A stretch of DNA of 64,000 bases from the NCBI RefSeq assembly GCF_030676415.1, contig NZ_JAUUTW010000025.1, forward strand, positions 19,852 to 83,851, given 5' to 3'. The notes beneath the pieces are model-generated. The model had not been told where the DNA came from, made no database searches, and saw only the letters and a program-made list of their open reading frames with translations. The stretch comes from Peribacillus frigoritolerans (lineage in GTDB: Bacteria; Bacillota; Bacilli; Bacillales; DSM-1321). The number at the start of each line of letters is the position of its first letter. Position 1 is the first letter of the stretch. Shown here one piece after another: positions 16,698-25,071 of the stretch. A program made the translations under genes and the position numbers.

Positions 16698-17384
16698 ATG
16701 AAGATAATAGAACTGCCAATTGAATTTGAATTTAATGGACAAAAAAATTACATTAATCCTAGCTTGATTATATTGAGGAATGAACTGACTTTGGTCGATA
16801 CTGGGTATCCTAATTTTTTACCTTTAATTGAAAATGAAATGATGAAAAATGGTTATGAAATGAAGAATTTAAAGAACATGATCATTACTCATTATGATAT
16901 TGATCATATAGGTTCCTTATATGATTTCAAGGAAAAGTATCCTTGGATTAACATTATAGCCAGTGAAATTGAATCAAAATATATTAGTGGTGAAATGAAG
17001 TCAGAGAGATTGGTTCAAGCCGAAGAAATGCTTGAAAATATGCCAAATCAAGAAATCGAATTCGGTAAATGGTTTATACAACAATTAAAGAATTTGAAGC
17101 ATGTTTCGATTGATGAAAAGGTACACGATGGTGATCTGATTTTAGATAACGAATGTAGAGTAGTAGCAACACCAGGGCATTCTTCAGGGCATATTTCATT
17201 ATATTTTCCAAGTTTAAAAAGTGTTATAACAGGTGATGCAGCTGTTATGGAGAATCATGAATTGGTCATTGCTAATCCACACTTTTGTTTAAATCTTGAG
17301 GAAGCAGAACAGTCTTTAAGAAAGATTAAAAATCTTAAAGCTGAAAATTACTATTGTTATCATGGTGGGAAATTCACTTTATAA
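16698..17384 (+). CDS. Metallo-beta-lactamase-fold hydrolase
   Basis: Binuclear metal hydrolase of 228 residues. The metal motif is THYDIDHIGS (HxxxDH type), with further ligands in ATPGHSSGHISL and the Asp of VITGDAAV. This is the glyoxalase II/quorum-quenching/lactonase-like branch of the superfamily; substrate unknown. GGAGGTGTGGAGGG precedes ATG 16698. It is the first plus-strand single gene of the repeat-separated accessory array. Confidence 0.82.
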   Translation: MKIIELPIEFEFNGQKNYINPSLIILRNELTLVDTGYPNFLPLIENEMMKNGYEMKNLKNMIITHYDIDHIGSLYDFKEKYPWINIIASEIESKYISGEMKSERLVQAEEMLENMPNQEIEFGKWFIQQLKNLKHVSIDEKVHDGDLILDNECRVVATPGHSSGHISLYFPSLKSVITGDAAVMENHELVIANPHFCLNLEEAEQSLRKIKNLKAENYYCYHGGKFTL

Positions 17385-17385
17385 T

Positions 17386-17461
17386 TGGGTTTTGCTTAAG
17401 ATCGGAGCTGTCTTTAGGCAGCTTTTTCATATGAACTGAAGGGGCAGGATAGTTAAGGGCT
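17386..17461 (+). repeat. Terminator-carrying palindromic repeat, copy D
   Basis: Hairpin GAGCTGTCTTTAGGCAGC with TTTTTCATATG, then GAACTGAAGGGGCAGG and ATAGTTAA. It begins directly after the stop codon of the MBL gene and would terminate its transcript. Confidence 0.85.
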
Positions 17462-17632
17462 AGAAATGAAACCCCCATCTAAAACAGGAAGGGGGTAAAT
17501 GTGTTTGAAGTTTTAAAATTATTACTACGTAAAAACCGAATTTTTACAGTTCGGTCAAGCAAAGGTGGGGGATATAACCTTCGGAATCTATATTGTTTGC
17601 TAGTTTGAAGATTTTTGTAGAATCATATTATA

Positions 17633-18103
17633 TTAATAATTCTGCTGTTCACTTCCAGCAGGAAATGAAACCCCCATAGTTCTTAAAGCTTCTTTTGCTT
17701 GATTTAAATAGGATTCTGCTTGTTCTTGCCATTTGATAATCACTTTAATAAAGGCCATATATTCAGGTCTTGCATTTTCCTCCATTATTTTTAATCCTTC
17801 ACTTACTTTTTTATCTTGGGTTTCAGCGTTTATTATACAAGTTGTCATTGTTTCTATAATGGTTTGCTGTTGCTCACCATTTTTTAGCCTTTGGGCTGAT
17901 CCCACTGCGGTTACACGGTGATATGAAGCAGGGATTAGATGGTTATGCATCTCGCGATTTCCTTTTAAATCTTTGGTTTCTGGTATATGGAAAAGCTCAC
18001 TACTCATAGTACATACCATTTCTTCAGCATATAAACTTTGATGTAACATATATAAAATAGGTTCCCAGTTGTTTACTCGATAATAATAATCATTCGGATA
18101 CAA
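17633..18103 (-). CDS. Hypothetical protein, 156 residues
   Basis: Soluble, mostly helical protein with YYYRVNNWEPILYMLHQSLY near the start and a C-terminal amphipathic region IIKWQEQAESYLNQAKEAL. TTG 18103 is preferred because AGAGGAG lies 8 bp upstream; ATG 18142 would add 13 residues without a site. It resembles uncharacterised Bacillus proteins but I cannot name a domain. It is one of the few minus-strand genes of the accessory region. Confidence 0.55.
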   Translation of the reverse strand: MYPNDYYYRVNNWEPILYMLHQSLYAEEMVCTMSSELFHIPETKDLKGNREMHNHLIPASYHRVTAVGSAQRLKNGEQQQTIIETMTTCIINAETQDKKVSEGLKIMEENARPEYMAFIKVIIKWQEQAESYLNQAKEALRTMGVSFPAGSEQQNY

Positions 18104-18302
18104 AAAAACATCTCCTCTTTCAGTACATTTTATAGTTATCATTTAGGATCGAAATTAATGAAATTGTATTATCCATCATATGTTTATTAATTTTGTCCAG
18201 TTCAAATAATATTGCAAAGGTTAAACATGGATAACTTATTCTTAAATGTCAACTGAATATGTACCTTTACCGCCTATATGAAAAAATACATATAAATCCA
18301 AC

Positions 18303-18425
18303 ATTTTATCCTCTAACAGAGATGGAGACTATTGCTGTCATTTTTATTTTGGATTTGGTGGAGGTTTCGCCTTTATAGTCGTTTTGTTGATACTCTTAAT
18401 CATTGTTGGATGTAGTTGTTTTAAG
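18303..18425 (+). pseudogene. Remnant of a YjcZ-like sporulation peptide
   Basis: The frame reads HFYFGFGGGFAFIVVLLILL then IIVGCSCF, the exact style of the short YjcZ/YosA-type spore membrane peptides (Gly-rich head, one hydrophobic helix ending C-x-C-F). No ATG, GTG or TTG start is available in frame, and the usual stop after CSCF is absent, so the frame runs into a terminator. It looks decayed. Confidence 0.55.
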
Positions 18426-18441
18426 GCGGGAGATGGGGATA

Positions 18442-18478
18442 AAAAAGCCCGACTTTTATTGGTCGGGCTTTTTAAATT
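18442..18478. terminator. Bidirectional terminator
   Basis: Stem AAAAAGCCCGAC / GTCGGGCTTTTT (18442-18453, 18462-18473), T-rich on one strand and A-rich on the other. It lies downstream of the minus-strand MocR gene. Confidence 0.9.
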
Positions 18479-18504
18479 TAATCTAAATATCATCAATTTT
18501 TGAA

Positions 18505-19893
18505 TCAGTCGAGATACTGTTTTAATATTTCTAATCCTATTTTTAACTCATCGAATGAGTTTGTAGAAGAAAGTGCAATACGCAAGTACATATCAGGGGT
18601 GGTCTGCCCGCTTTGAAAACGATTGGAATGAAAAACTCTAATACCGCGCCTTTTCAAATCCGTTTCCAGCTGTAACGCATCGTTATGTCCTTTAATTGGA
18701 AGCCAACGATAAAGACTGAGAGGATGTCCAACATCCTTTCTTAAAGGAAAATATTCCGAATAAATATCATTTGCAGTCTGTGCAAGCTGTTTCTTTTGAG
18801 AAACAATTTCATGAGCCTTTCCTGATAGGATTAGCTGTGTGATAACTTCTGCATCAAAAGAAGAGGTCTTTACATTAATGTTGAAAATGGCCTGGGCAAT
18901 TTTCTCGCGAAAGGCCTCTCCATAAACCATATAGGCAACTCTCAATCCAGAACATATTGACTTAGAGGTGCCGCAAATATAAACGCTCTGTTCTGAGAGT
19001 AAATGGAACATTGGCTGCCGGTAGTCAGAGATAATGCCTGCCGTCAGAAATGCATGAATATCATCCTCAATCAAAATTAAACGATGCTTACGGATGACCG
19101 CAGCTAATTCTTGCTTTCGAATATCTGACATCATGATTGTGGTTGGATTGTTGCAAGAGGGCATCAGGAAAATGCCGTCAATATTTATTTGGCAACACTG
19201 CTTTTCAAGTTCATCTGGCATCATTCCAAATTGGTCTCCGGGAATGGGCACTAACTTAATATGAAACATCTTTGCCAACTCGATAAAGTTTGAATAGGTG
19301 TATAAGTCGGTTGCAATTCTATTGCCAGGCTCAAACAAAGCAGCCAAGGCTATAGCCAATGCATTTTGGGCACCGGAAACGATTGCTATATGCTCTTGAT
19401 CCGCGTGAATGCCGAAAGATTCCATCCAGTTTAGAGCTGCTGTTTTTTGATGTGGAATTCCAGTCGGATCGTTGTAATTCAGTAGCTGCTCCAAATAACT
19501 TTTGTTCACGGTTTTTTGAATGGTTTCTGATACAATATCATTGGTTTGCTCAAAAGATGCCACAAAACCAAGATCAATGCTGTTTGCCGTTTTATCTGCG
19601 GAAATGGTTATAGAACGGGTGGCATTAGGAGCCACAAAGGTTCCGCTGCCCGTAACGGCATAAATCAATCCCTTTACCTCGCATATTTTGTAGGCACGGG
19701 TAATCGTGGTGAAGTTTAAGTCTAGAAAATCTGCCAATTCTCGTTGCGGGGGCAACTTGGTTCCAGGCGCTAAAAAACCATTTGTTATATCTTGTTCAAG
19801 TAATGATGCAAGAGATTTATAAAAAGGACGCTTTAATGCTTTCTTATCAGGTTTCCAAGACATTGGATAATTGTCAAATGAATTTACGGGCAT
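18505..19893 (-). CDS. MocR-type regulator (GntR HTH fused to a PLP aminotransferase domain)
   Basis: Transcription factor of the MocR/GabR group, 462 residues. The N-terminal GntR winged helix spans about residues 20-85 (GTKLPPQRELADFLDLNFTT, ITRAYKICEVKGLIYAVTGS). The rest is a class I aminotransferase fold with the PLP-binding Lys in CGTSKSICSGLRVAY and NNPTTI and IEDDIHAFL earlier. It is transcribed away from azlCD, and two identical-geometry palindromes lie between them, so it probably controls azlCD in response to PLP plus an amino acid. This is inference from context. Confidence 0.88.
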   Translation of the reverse strand: MPVNSFDNYPMSWKPDKKALKRPFYKSLASLLEQDITNGFLAPGTKLPPQRELADFLDLNFTTITRAYKICEVKGLIYAVTGSGTFVAPNATRSITISADKTANSIDLGFVASFEQTNDIVSETIQKTVNKSYLEQLLNYNDPTGIPHQKTAALNWMESFGIHADQEHIAIVSGAQNALAIALAALFEPGNRIATDLYTYSNFIELAKMFHIKLVPIPGDQFGMMPDELEKQCCQINIDGIFLMPSCNNPTTIMMSDIRKQELAAVIRKHRLILIEDDIHAFLTAGIISDYRQPMFHLLSEQSVYICGTSKSICSGLRVAYMVYGEAFREKIAQAIFNINVKTSSFDAEVITQLILSGKAHEIVSQKKQLAQTANDIYSEYFPLRKDVGHPLSLYRWLPIKGHNDALQLETDLKRRGIRVFHSNRFQSGQTTPDMYLRIALSSTNSFDELKIGLEILKQYLD

Positions 19894-19913
19894 AGTTCAC
19901 CTCTACTATCTTA

Positions 19914-19945
19914 TTCCATACAATCATATCACTCTTTGTATGGAA
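19914..19945. promoter_or_regulatory. Probable MocR operator 1
   Basis: Inverted repeat TTCCATACAA (19914-19923) and TTGTATGGAA (19936-19945), perfect 10-bp arms with a 12-nt gap. It lies just upstream of the mocR-like start. An almost identical site with the same gap occurs at 20054-20085. Confidence 0.8.
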
Positions 19946-20012
19946 TTCTACTGATGAAACGGTATGATTTGAGTTGGCTTTAAATGAATATAAGGTGATT
20001 AGCCTATCAGAC

Positions 20013-20040
20013 CCCCCATTTTGATAAAATGGGGGAATTT
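20013..20040 (+). terminator. Strong hairpin between the two operators
   Basis: Perfect stem CCCCCATTTT / AAAATGGGGG (20013-20022, 20026-20035) with a 3-nt loop and a T-rich tail. It lies within the divergent promoter region, so it may be an insulator or an attenuator of the azlCD leader. Confidence 0.7.
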
Positions 20041-20053
20041 TATTTTAATTGTA

Positions 20054-20085
20054 ATCCATACAATTAACTTGTTTTTTGTACGGAT
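20054..20085. promoter_or_regulatory. Probable MocR operator 2
   Basis: Inverted repeat ATCCATACAA (20054-20063) and TTGTACGGAT (20076-20085), again with a 12-nt gap. It lies about 50 bp before the azlC start. It shares the half-site TCCATACAA with operator 1. Confidence 0.8.
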
Positions 20086-20132
20086 TTTGTATGTTAAGTT
20101 TAAATAAATTTAGCCATCAGGATGTGAATTAC

Positions 20133-20846
20133 ATGAAAAAAAGAACTCAAATCATAACTGCATTTCGTGCAGCTTTTCCGTACACAGTGCCGATTTTTGC
20201 AGGCTTTTTATTTTTAGGCATCGCTTATGGAATCTTTATGAATTCATTAGGTTTCAGTGCGATTTACCCGATTTTGATGAGTCTAACAATATTTGCAGGA
20301 TCAATGGAGTTTATTGCAGCCAATTTATTGCTTGTCGCGTTCAATCCGATTAACGCCCTTTTTCTAACCTTAATGGTGAATGCACGGCATTTGTTTTATG
20401 GCATATCCATGCTTGATAAATATAGGGGGACCGGGAAGAAAAAGCTGTATCTGATTTTTGGGCTTTGCGATGAGTCTTTTTCCATCAATTGTACCGTTGA
20501 TGTTCCGAAGGATGTGGATAAGGGCTGGTTTATGTTCTTCGTGACACTGCTCAATCATTGCTATTGGGTGATAGGATCAGCGATTGGCGGCATTTTTGGC
20601 TCACTTGTCAAATTCAATACAGAAGGACTCGATTTTGTTATGACGGCTCTCTTTGTAGTGATTTTCATTGAACAATGGATGAAAGAGAAAAAACATCATA
20701 GTGCTCTCGCTGGGCTTGGGCTGTCAGCTGTCTGCCTTATTATTTTTGGCGGAAGCCATTTCATTATCCCTGCTATGTTTGCCATTTTGGGGGTACTTAC
20801 CTTACTTAGAAAGCCGTTAGAGAAAGTTGAGGTGAGAACCATATGA
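20133..20846 (+). CDS. azlC: Branched-chain amino acid exporter large subunit AzlC
   Basis: Membrane protein of the AzlC family, which with AzlD exports branched-chain amino acids and analogues such as azaleucine. Family features visible are [38 protein letters not shown] and [18 protein letters not shown]. About six hydrophobic segments, 238 residues. ATG 20133 ([11 protein letters not shown]) fits the family better than the upstream ATG at 20076, which lies in the operator. Coupled to azlD by an ATGA overlap. Confidence 0.9.
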   Translation: MKKRTQIITAFRAAFPYTVPIFAGFLFLGIAYGIFMNSLGFSAIYPILMSLTIFAGSMEFIAANLLLVAFNPINALFLTLMVNARHLFYGISMLDKYRGTGKKKLYLIFGLCDESFSINCTVDVPKDVDKGWFMFFVTLLNHCYWVIGSAIGGIFGSLVKFNTEGLDFVMTALFVVIFIEQWMKEKKHHSALAGLGLSAVCLIIFGGSHFIIPAMFAILGVLTLLRKPLEKVEVRTI

Positions 20847-21175
20847 CAATGACTTTAACGCAGCAAATCATTACAATCGCGATGGTTGTTTTAGGTACAA
20901 TGCTTACAAGATTTCTTCCCTTCATCGTTTTCCCATCAGGTAAACCCACACCGAAGTATGTACAGTATCTCGGTAAAATGCTGCCATCTGCGGTAATTGG
21001 GCTTTTGGTCATTTATTGTTTAAAGGATGTAAGCTTACAATCGGGAAGTCACGGCATCCCCGAATTTATTGCGGTAGCTGTAGTTGCCCTGCTTCACTTT
21101 TGGAAGAAAAACATGCTCCTCTCCATTGCAGGGGGAACGATTGTCTACATGATGCTGGTTCAATTGGTTTGGTAA
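20843..21175 (+). CDS. azlD: Branched-chain amino acid exporter small subunit AzlD
   Basis: A 110-residue, four-helix membrane partner of AzlC. The family motif [20 protein letters not shown] is near the start and [17 protein letters not shown] follows. It begins within the azlC stop codon. Together with the divergent MocR regulator it forms a compact export module. Confidence 0.9.
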   Translation: MTMTLTQQIITIAMVVLGTMLTRFLPFIVFPSGKPTPKYVQYLGKMLPSAVIGLLVIYCLKDVSLQSGSHGIPEFIAVAVVALLHFWKKNMLLSIAGGTIVYMMLVQLVW

Positions 21176-21200
21176 TATTCAATCAAAGGGGCAGGTAATA

Positions 21201-21655
21201 GTGAAGAAGAAAATTGATGAATATCAAGTATATGAAAAACACTATGAACCAATTCATGAGCAAGTGAAAAACGATCCGTATGCTCAGTCGTTAGGCATTC
21301 AGTTAACTATATTCGAAGCAGGTTTTGCAGAAGCAACCCTAGAAGTGCAAAGCACTATGGTAAATGCATATGGAACTGTTCACGGGGCAGTTATTTATGC
21401 TGTAGCAGATCATGCTTTTTCCGTAGCCTGTAATGCTTATGGCAAAACATCATTGGGACTCTCGACAACAATCCAGTTTATTGAATCAGCCAAACCCGGA
21501 GACAAGATAGTAGCACGTGCAACGGAAGTTAAACGAAACTATCGGACAGGATTCTATCGAATAGACGTCTTGCATAAGCAAACCTGATAGCAACCATGGA
21601 GGCAGTGTCCTATCGTAAGGATCATTATTTTATTGATCTTGATGAACAAGATTAA
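21201..21655 (+). pseudogene. PaaI-type hotdog thioesterase, frameshifted near the C-terminus
   Basis: The first 128 residues follow a PaaI/acyl-CoA thioesterase: LGIQLTIFEAGFAEATLEVQ, NAYGTVHGAVIYAVADHAFS (catalytic region), STTIQFIESAKPGDKIVARA. The frame stops at 21585 after VLHKQT. In another frame the expected C-terminus continues LIATMEAVSYRKDHYFIDLD to the stop at 21653. A few bases appear to have been lost at about 21578-21582. GTG 21201 is preceded by AAAGGGGCAGG, which is itself the right end of the palindromic repeat. Weak residual activity cannot be excluded. Confidence 0.82.
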
Positions 21656-21673
21656 GCAGTCTAATAGTTATTG

Positions 21674-21732
21674 ATCATAGCTGTCATTGAGACAGCTTTT
21701 TCTTATGGAGGTAATGGGGCAGGTTCATTAGG
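21674..21732 (+). repeat. Terminator-carrying palindromic repeat, copy E
   Basis: Hairpin AGCTGTCATTGAGACAGCTT with a TTTTCTTATGGAGG tail, then AATGGGGCAGG and TTCATTAG. It follows the thioesterase remnant. Confidence 0.85.
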
Positions 21733-21792
21733 TAACTTTATTTGGAAGGTATGTTAATATTAGGATATTGTTATTTTGATAGGCGCTGGAAT

Positions 21793-22161
21793 ATGAGTCA
21801 AGTCAATCCAAAAACAAAGATATACTTTTGGCTATCTGTCACGCAATTACTCTGTGGAATCGTTTCTTGGATTCCCTATTTGCTCTTTAAAATTGAAGAA
21901 TCTTATGGGATGCTACCATTTGTTCTTAACCCAATTGGAGTGGTATCAGGTTCTTTTTCAAACAACAGATTAATAGCCTTAAGCAATTTATTATGGTCTT
22001 TAGTTATTCCTTGTGATATTTGTATATCTAACAAAAAGGTACATTCCTATGTGATTGTTAGGGGGATTTTCTGGCACTCCATCAAACTTTATATAGAAGT
22101 AACATGTGCAATAGCAGTAAATCAGATCTGTCATCTAGGCAGATTTTTCTTATGCAAATAA
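21793..22161 (+). pseudogene. Probably decayed small membrane protein
   Basis: From ATG 21793 the sequence reads MSQVNPKTKIYFWLSVTQLL and two further hydrophobic parts (CGIVSWIPYLLF, LPFVLNPIGVV). The C-terminal half then turns unlike a protein and runs through the next repeat. In another frame a plausible continuation LFLVIFVYLTKRYIP and LLGGFSGTPSNFI is seen, interrupted by stops. I interpret this as a frameshifted gene. Family unknown. Confidence 0.45.
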
Positions 22162-22180
22162 AGTGGCAGGTTAGTTAAAC
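22121..22180 (+). repeat. Terminator-carrying palindromic repeat, copy F
   Basis: Hairpin ATCTGTCATCTAGGCAGAT, tail TTTTTCTTATGCAAATAAAG, then TGGCAGGTTAGTTAAAC. The copy overlaps the 3' end of the open frame of the preceding decayed gene. Confidence 0.85.
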
Positions 22181-22249
22181 AAGGTATTTCAGTGCCAGTA
22201 GGGAATTTAATAAAGTGGTTATCTCAGATTAAGATTAGAGGTGAAATTT

Positions 22250-22711
22250 ATGAAAGTGCATTTGAAAAGTGTTACGAGAGAAAATTGGGAAGAGGCGTTA
22301 GCACTGAAAGTTAAGAAGCAGCAAAGTAACTTTGTACCGTCAGTAGCCGTATCACTTGCCAAAGTTTATATTAAACCGGACGGGGATAATATTGTTTATT
22401 TGCCCTTTGCCATCTATGACAAAGAGATAATGGTCGGTTTTATCATGCATGCTTACGATGAAAATACGACGAATATGTATTGGATTAACGGATTCATCAT
22501 TGATGAGAGATATCAAGGTAAAGGATATGGTAGGGCGGCACTGACTGAGATGGTTCATTGGATAGCAAATAAGTTTACGATTTGTAAAGAAATTCGTCTA
22601 ACCGTATTTAGAGATAACGAAAATGCTCGTGAACTATATAAACGTTTTGGCTTTCTTCCCACAGGAGATGTATATGGAGAAGAAGATGTATGGTTTCTTC
22701 CTATAAAATAA
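22250..22711 (+). CDS. GNAT family N-acetyltransferase
   Basis: Acetyl-CoA-dependent N-acetyltransferase of 153 residues. Motif A is DERYQGKGYGRAALTEM (Q/RxxGxG/A), and motif B follows with LTVFRDNENARELYKRFGF. The N-terminus KSVTRENWEEALALKVKKQQ resembles spermidine/diamine acetyltransferase-like GNATs. AGAGGTG fits ATG 22250. Acceptor unknown. Single-gene unit between two repeat copies. Confidence 0.85.
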   Translation: MKVHLKSVTRENWEEALALKVKKQQSNFVPSVAVSLAKVYIKPDGDNIVYLPFAIYDKEIMVGFIMHAYDENTTNMYWINGFIIDERYQGKGYGRAALTEMVHWIANKFTICKEIRLTVFRDNENARELYKRFGFLPTGDVYGEEDVWFLPIK

Positions 22712-22750
22712 CTATGTTTCTTATTTAACTAAGGTGGTTTAATTAGATTA

Positions 22751-22808
22751 AGAAGGTTCCTGAGGCATCCTTTTTCATATGAAACAAACGGGGACAGGTT
22801 AGTTCAAG
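22751..22808 (+). repeat. Terminator-carrying palindromic repeat, copy G
   Basis: AAGGTTCCTGAGGCATCCTT hairpin with bulge, tail TTTCATATG, then AAACAAACGGGGACAGG and TTAGTTCAA. It lies 40 bp after the GNAT stop. Confidence 0.8.
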
Positions 22809-22896
22809 AACTAAAAGGGAAGATACTAATCAATGAATTGAATCAATTAAGCTTCCTCTTTACGTTATAAGGGGATAGAATATAAATAAAAAGGTG

Positions 22897-23301
22897 ATGA
22901 CAATAAAAAAAGTAAAAAGTATCCTATTCTTTCTTCTTGGGGCCATATCTCTTTTGATTGGTATCGCAGGGACTGTTTTACCAGTTCTGCCGGGCGGTCC
23001 GTTTTACTTATTTGCTGCTTTTTGCTTTGCTAAAAGTTCCAAGTCGATTGAAAATTGGTTCAAAAGCACCTCATTATATGAAAAATACGTTGAAGCATTC
23101 CTGCAAAAAAAAGGTATGACTCTAAAAGAGAAAATCAGAATCAATTTAATTGCCGATTTCTTCATCGTAATTTCTGTATTTTATGTGGACATCCTATTAG
23201 TGAAAATCTTATTGGTAGTGCTCGCCCTCTACAAACATTATTATTTCATTAAAAAAATTAAGACGATTGACCGAAACAGTACGAAACAAAGATCTTTTTG
23301 A
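22897..23301 (+). CDS. YbaN family (DUF454) membrane protein
   Basis: A 134-residue inner membrane protein. The family signature LLGAISLLIGIAGTVLPVLP then GGPFYLFAAFCFAKSS is clear, followed by a cytosolic amphipathic part (FLQKKGMTLKEKIRINL) and two further hydrophobic helices. Function is unknown across the family. AAAAGG precedes ATG 22897. Confidence 0.85.
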   Translation: MTIKKVKSILFFLLGAISLLIGIAGTVLPVLPGGPFYLFAAFCFAKSSKSIENWFKSTSLYEKYVEAFLQKKGMTLKEKIRINLIADFFIVISVFYVDILLVKILLVVLALYKHYYFIKKIKTIDRNSTKQRSF

Positions 23302-23303
23302 AC

Positions 23304-23392
23304 CTTCAAATAACGGGTCCTTACTTCAATAAGGGAGTTGCTTAGGCAGCTCTTTTTCTTATTGAACTAACGGGGCAGTTAGTTCAATAACT
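23304..23392 (+). repeat. Terminator-carrying palindromic repeat, copy H (near complete)
   Basis: Left end TTCAAATAACGGGTCC, hairpin GGAGTTGCTTAGGCAGCTC, tail TTTTTCTTATTGAACTAAC, then GGGGCAGTTAGTTCAAT. It starts 3 bp after the YbaN stop codon. The outer ends are inverted relative to each other (TTCAA-TAAC against GTTAGTTCAA). Confidence 0.9.
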
Positions 23393-23455
23393 AGATATAG
23401 TCTACTTAAAGTATAATATTGGTAGACATCGTAACAAGAACTGAGGAGTGGTTGG

Positions 23456-23968
23456 ATGCTTTTAGATTTAAGAGGCGAGCCTGAAATGGACACTGTTACA
23501 GGAATTCTTTACTCAATGGTGGACGGAAATTATAAACGGTTAAAATCTATTGTTGCTAATATGTCACAAGAGGAAATAGATTATAAAGGTCCTAACCAGA
23601 AATACAACAGTACAGCCCAAATACTAAGGCATTTAGCTTACGTAGACCTCACCTGGGTGTATAGAATAAAGGACGAGGTAATACCATTAGAACTTGAAGA
23701 GAAATATGGACCAATGTTAGATGAAAACAACAAGTTACCACAACTTAAAGGCATTTTACTGGATGTACTCTTAAATGATTATGACGATGTTATAAGTATG
23801 ATTAAATCTTTATGCTACCAATTAACAGATAAACAATTAAATCGACCAGTTGTATATGAAAATGGTAACGAAGCCACAATTAAATGGGGTATTTGGCACA
23901 TAGCAGACCATAATAGGTATCATCAAGCTCATATTAGCCAATTGCGTAAATGGTTTAGCCAAAGTTGA
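23456..23968 (+). CDS. DinB family protein
   Basis: Four-helix-bundle metal-binding protein of the DinB/YfiT superfamily, 170 residues. The three likely metal His are in ILRHLAYVDLTW, in GIWHIADHNRYHQAHISQLR and nearby. Family members include thiol-dependent S-transferases (bacillithiol) and damage-inducible proteins of unknown role. The start at ATG 23456 has GAGGAGTGG upstream; ATG 23486 is an alternative. Confidence 0.85.
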   Translation: MLLDLRGEPEMDTVTGILYSMVDGNYKRLKSIVANMSQEEIDYKGPNQKYNSTAQILRHLAYVDLTWVYRIKDEVIPLELEEKYGPMLDENNKLPQLKGILLDVLLNDYDDVISMIKSLCYQLTDKQLNRPVVYENGNEATIKWGIWHIADHNRYHQAHISQLRKWFSQS

Positions 23969-23982
23969 GATGTTCGTTATCT

Positions 23983-24069
23983 TGTTCAACTAACGGGTGC
24001 TATACTTTAATGAGGAGTTGCTTAGGCAGCTCTTTTTCTCATGGTTCTAAAGAAGCAGGATAATTCAAT
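23983..24069 (+). repeat. Terminator-carrying palindromic repeat, copy I (near complete)
   Basis: Left end TTCAACTAACGGGTGC, hairpin GGAGTTGCTTAGGCAGCTC, tail TTTTTCTCATGGTTCTAAAG, right end AAGCAGGATAATTCAAT. It starts about 15 bp after the DinB stop. Confidence 0.9.
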
Positions 24070-24130
24070 AATAAAAAAATACATATATATAAATTTGGTA
24101 AAATTGATTAGAGGAGAAGGGTGGGGAATC

Positions 24131-24400
24131 ATGAAAAAATATTTAGGGGTTATATCGTTTGCTTTAATTATCTTGGTTATTTGTTTCTTGGCTGCAAATA
24201 TAACACGAGTAATTGAAACTGGAGTAACAACTTTTCGTGTATGAATGACATGTGGAATCATTATATCTTTCGCGTTCTCTTTTCTCAGTGAGAAAGGGCT
24301 TTGGAGAAAATTCGCTTTAGGTCTTAGTATATTTGTTGGTCTATTTTACTTTATAGCCTTCGAATTAATGAGAATCGTATTCCAGGGTAATGGATTTTAA
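24131..24400 (+). pseudogene. Small membrane protein split by an in-frame TGA
   Basis: ATG 24131 opens MKKYLGVISFALIILVICFL and continues to TTFRV, then a TGA at 24242-24244. The same frame goes on MTCGIIISFAFSFLSEKGLW, then FALGLSIFVGLFYFIAFELM to the TAA at 24398-24400. Together they give a normal-looking 90-residue, three-helix membrane protein, so the TGA is probably a nonsense change (for example from TGG). Family unknown. AGAGGAGAAGGG precedes the start. Confidence 0.7.
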
Positions 24401-24407
24401 ATTGTTT

Positions 24408-24550
24408 ATTCAACAAACAGGTATGTAAGTTTAGAACCGGAGCTGCCAATTGGTGTTTTTTTTGCTTATAGCGGGTGCGTTAGCTGAAAATCAGAGCTGT
24501 CTTTAAGGCAGCTTTTTCTTTATGGAACTATCGCGGCAGGTTAGTTGAAC
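24408..24550 (+). repeat. Terminator-carrying palindromic repeat, double copy J
   Basis: A degenerate copy (TTCAACAAACAGGTAT, GGAGCTGCCAATTGGTG, T8) is followed immediately by a better one (AGCGGGTGCGTTAGCTGAA, hairpin AGAGCTGTCTTTAAGGCAGC, tail TTTTTCTTTATGGAACTATC, GCGGCAGGTTAGTTGAAC). Confidence 0.85.
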
Positions 24551-24669
24551 AAGCTATGATGAACCAACTGAATACTTAATGGAAAAAGGAATTTTTGACG
24601 GTTATGTGAACAGGTAGGATTAGCAACTAGACATAAAGAATACCTATTTATAAAAGGGGGGCTTCTTTA

Positions 24670-24888
24670 ATGGAAAAAGAAAACTTACTAGCTGTGAAAT
24701 GTTCGTGCTGCAAAAAAGAATTGGACGCAATAGACTTGGTCATCATCAATGAATCACTTCAGCTGACGCATATTCAATGCCCTTATAAAGGAGAAAAAGC
24801 AATTATTGATGTAGGATATTTTAATGTTGTAACCCGAAAATACCTGACCTGTACCCATGAAAAAGCCCCTCTAAGTGGGGGTATGTAA
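24670..24888 (+). CDS. Small zinc-ribbon-like hypothetical protein
   Basis: A 72-residue protein starting MEKENLLAVKCSCCKKELDA with Cys at CSCC and later HIQCPYKG and LTCTHEK, suggesting a small metal-binding knuckle. AAAGGGGGG precedes ATG 24670. No family recognised. It is another single-gene unit between repeat copies. Confidence 0.6.
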   Translation: MEKENLLAVKCSCCKKELDAIDLVIINESLQLTHIQCPYKGEKAIIDVGYFNVVTRKYLTCTHEKAPLSGGM

Positions 24889-24937
24889 AGTCCATGGCTG
24901 TGCATTTTTAGCAAAAACCTTGTGAATTCGGTTCTCT

Positions 24938-24990
24938 AAAGAGCTATGGCGATCAGCTCTTATGGAACAAAAGGGGCAGGATAGTTCATT
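24938..24990 (+). repeat. Terminator-carrying palindromic repeat, copy K
   Basis: Hairpin AAGAGCTATGGCGATCAGCT then CTTATGGAACAAAAGGGGCA and GGATAGTTCATT. The hairpin loop differs from other copies, and the T-tail is nearly lost. Confidence 0.8.
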
Positions 24991-25071
24991 AAGAACTACC
25001 TGTTTTTTTCTTGATGAATACCTTGCATTATAAAGTAATATAAAATATATTTATACCAAGAGGTGGGAAAA

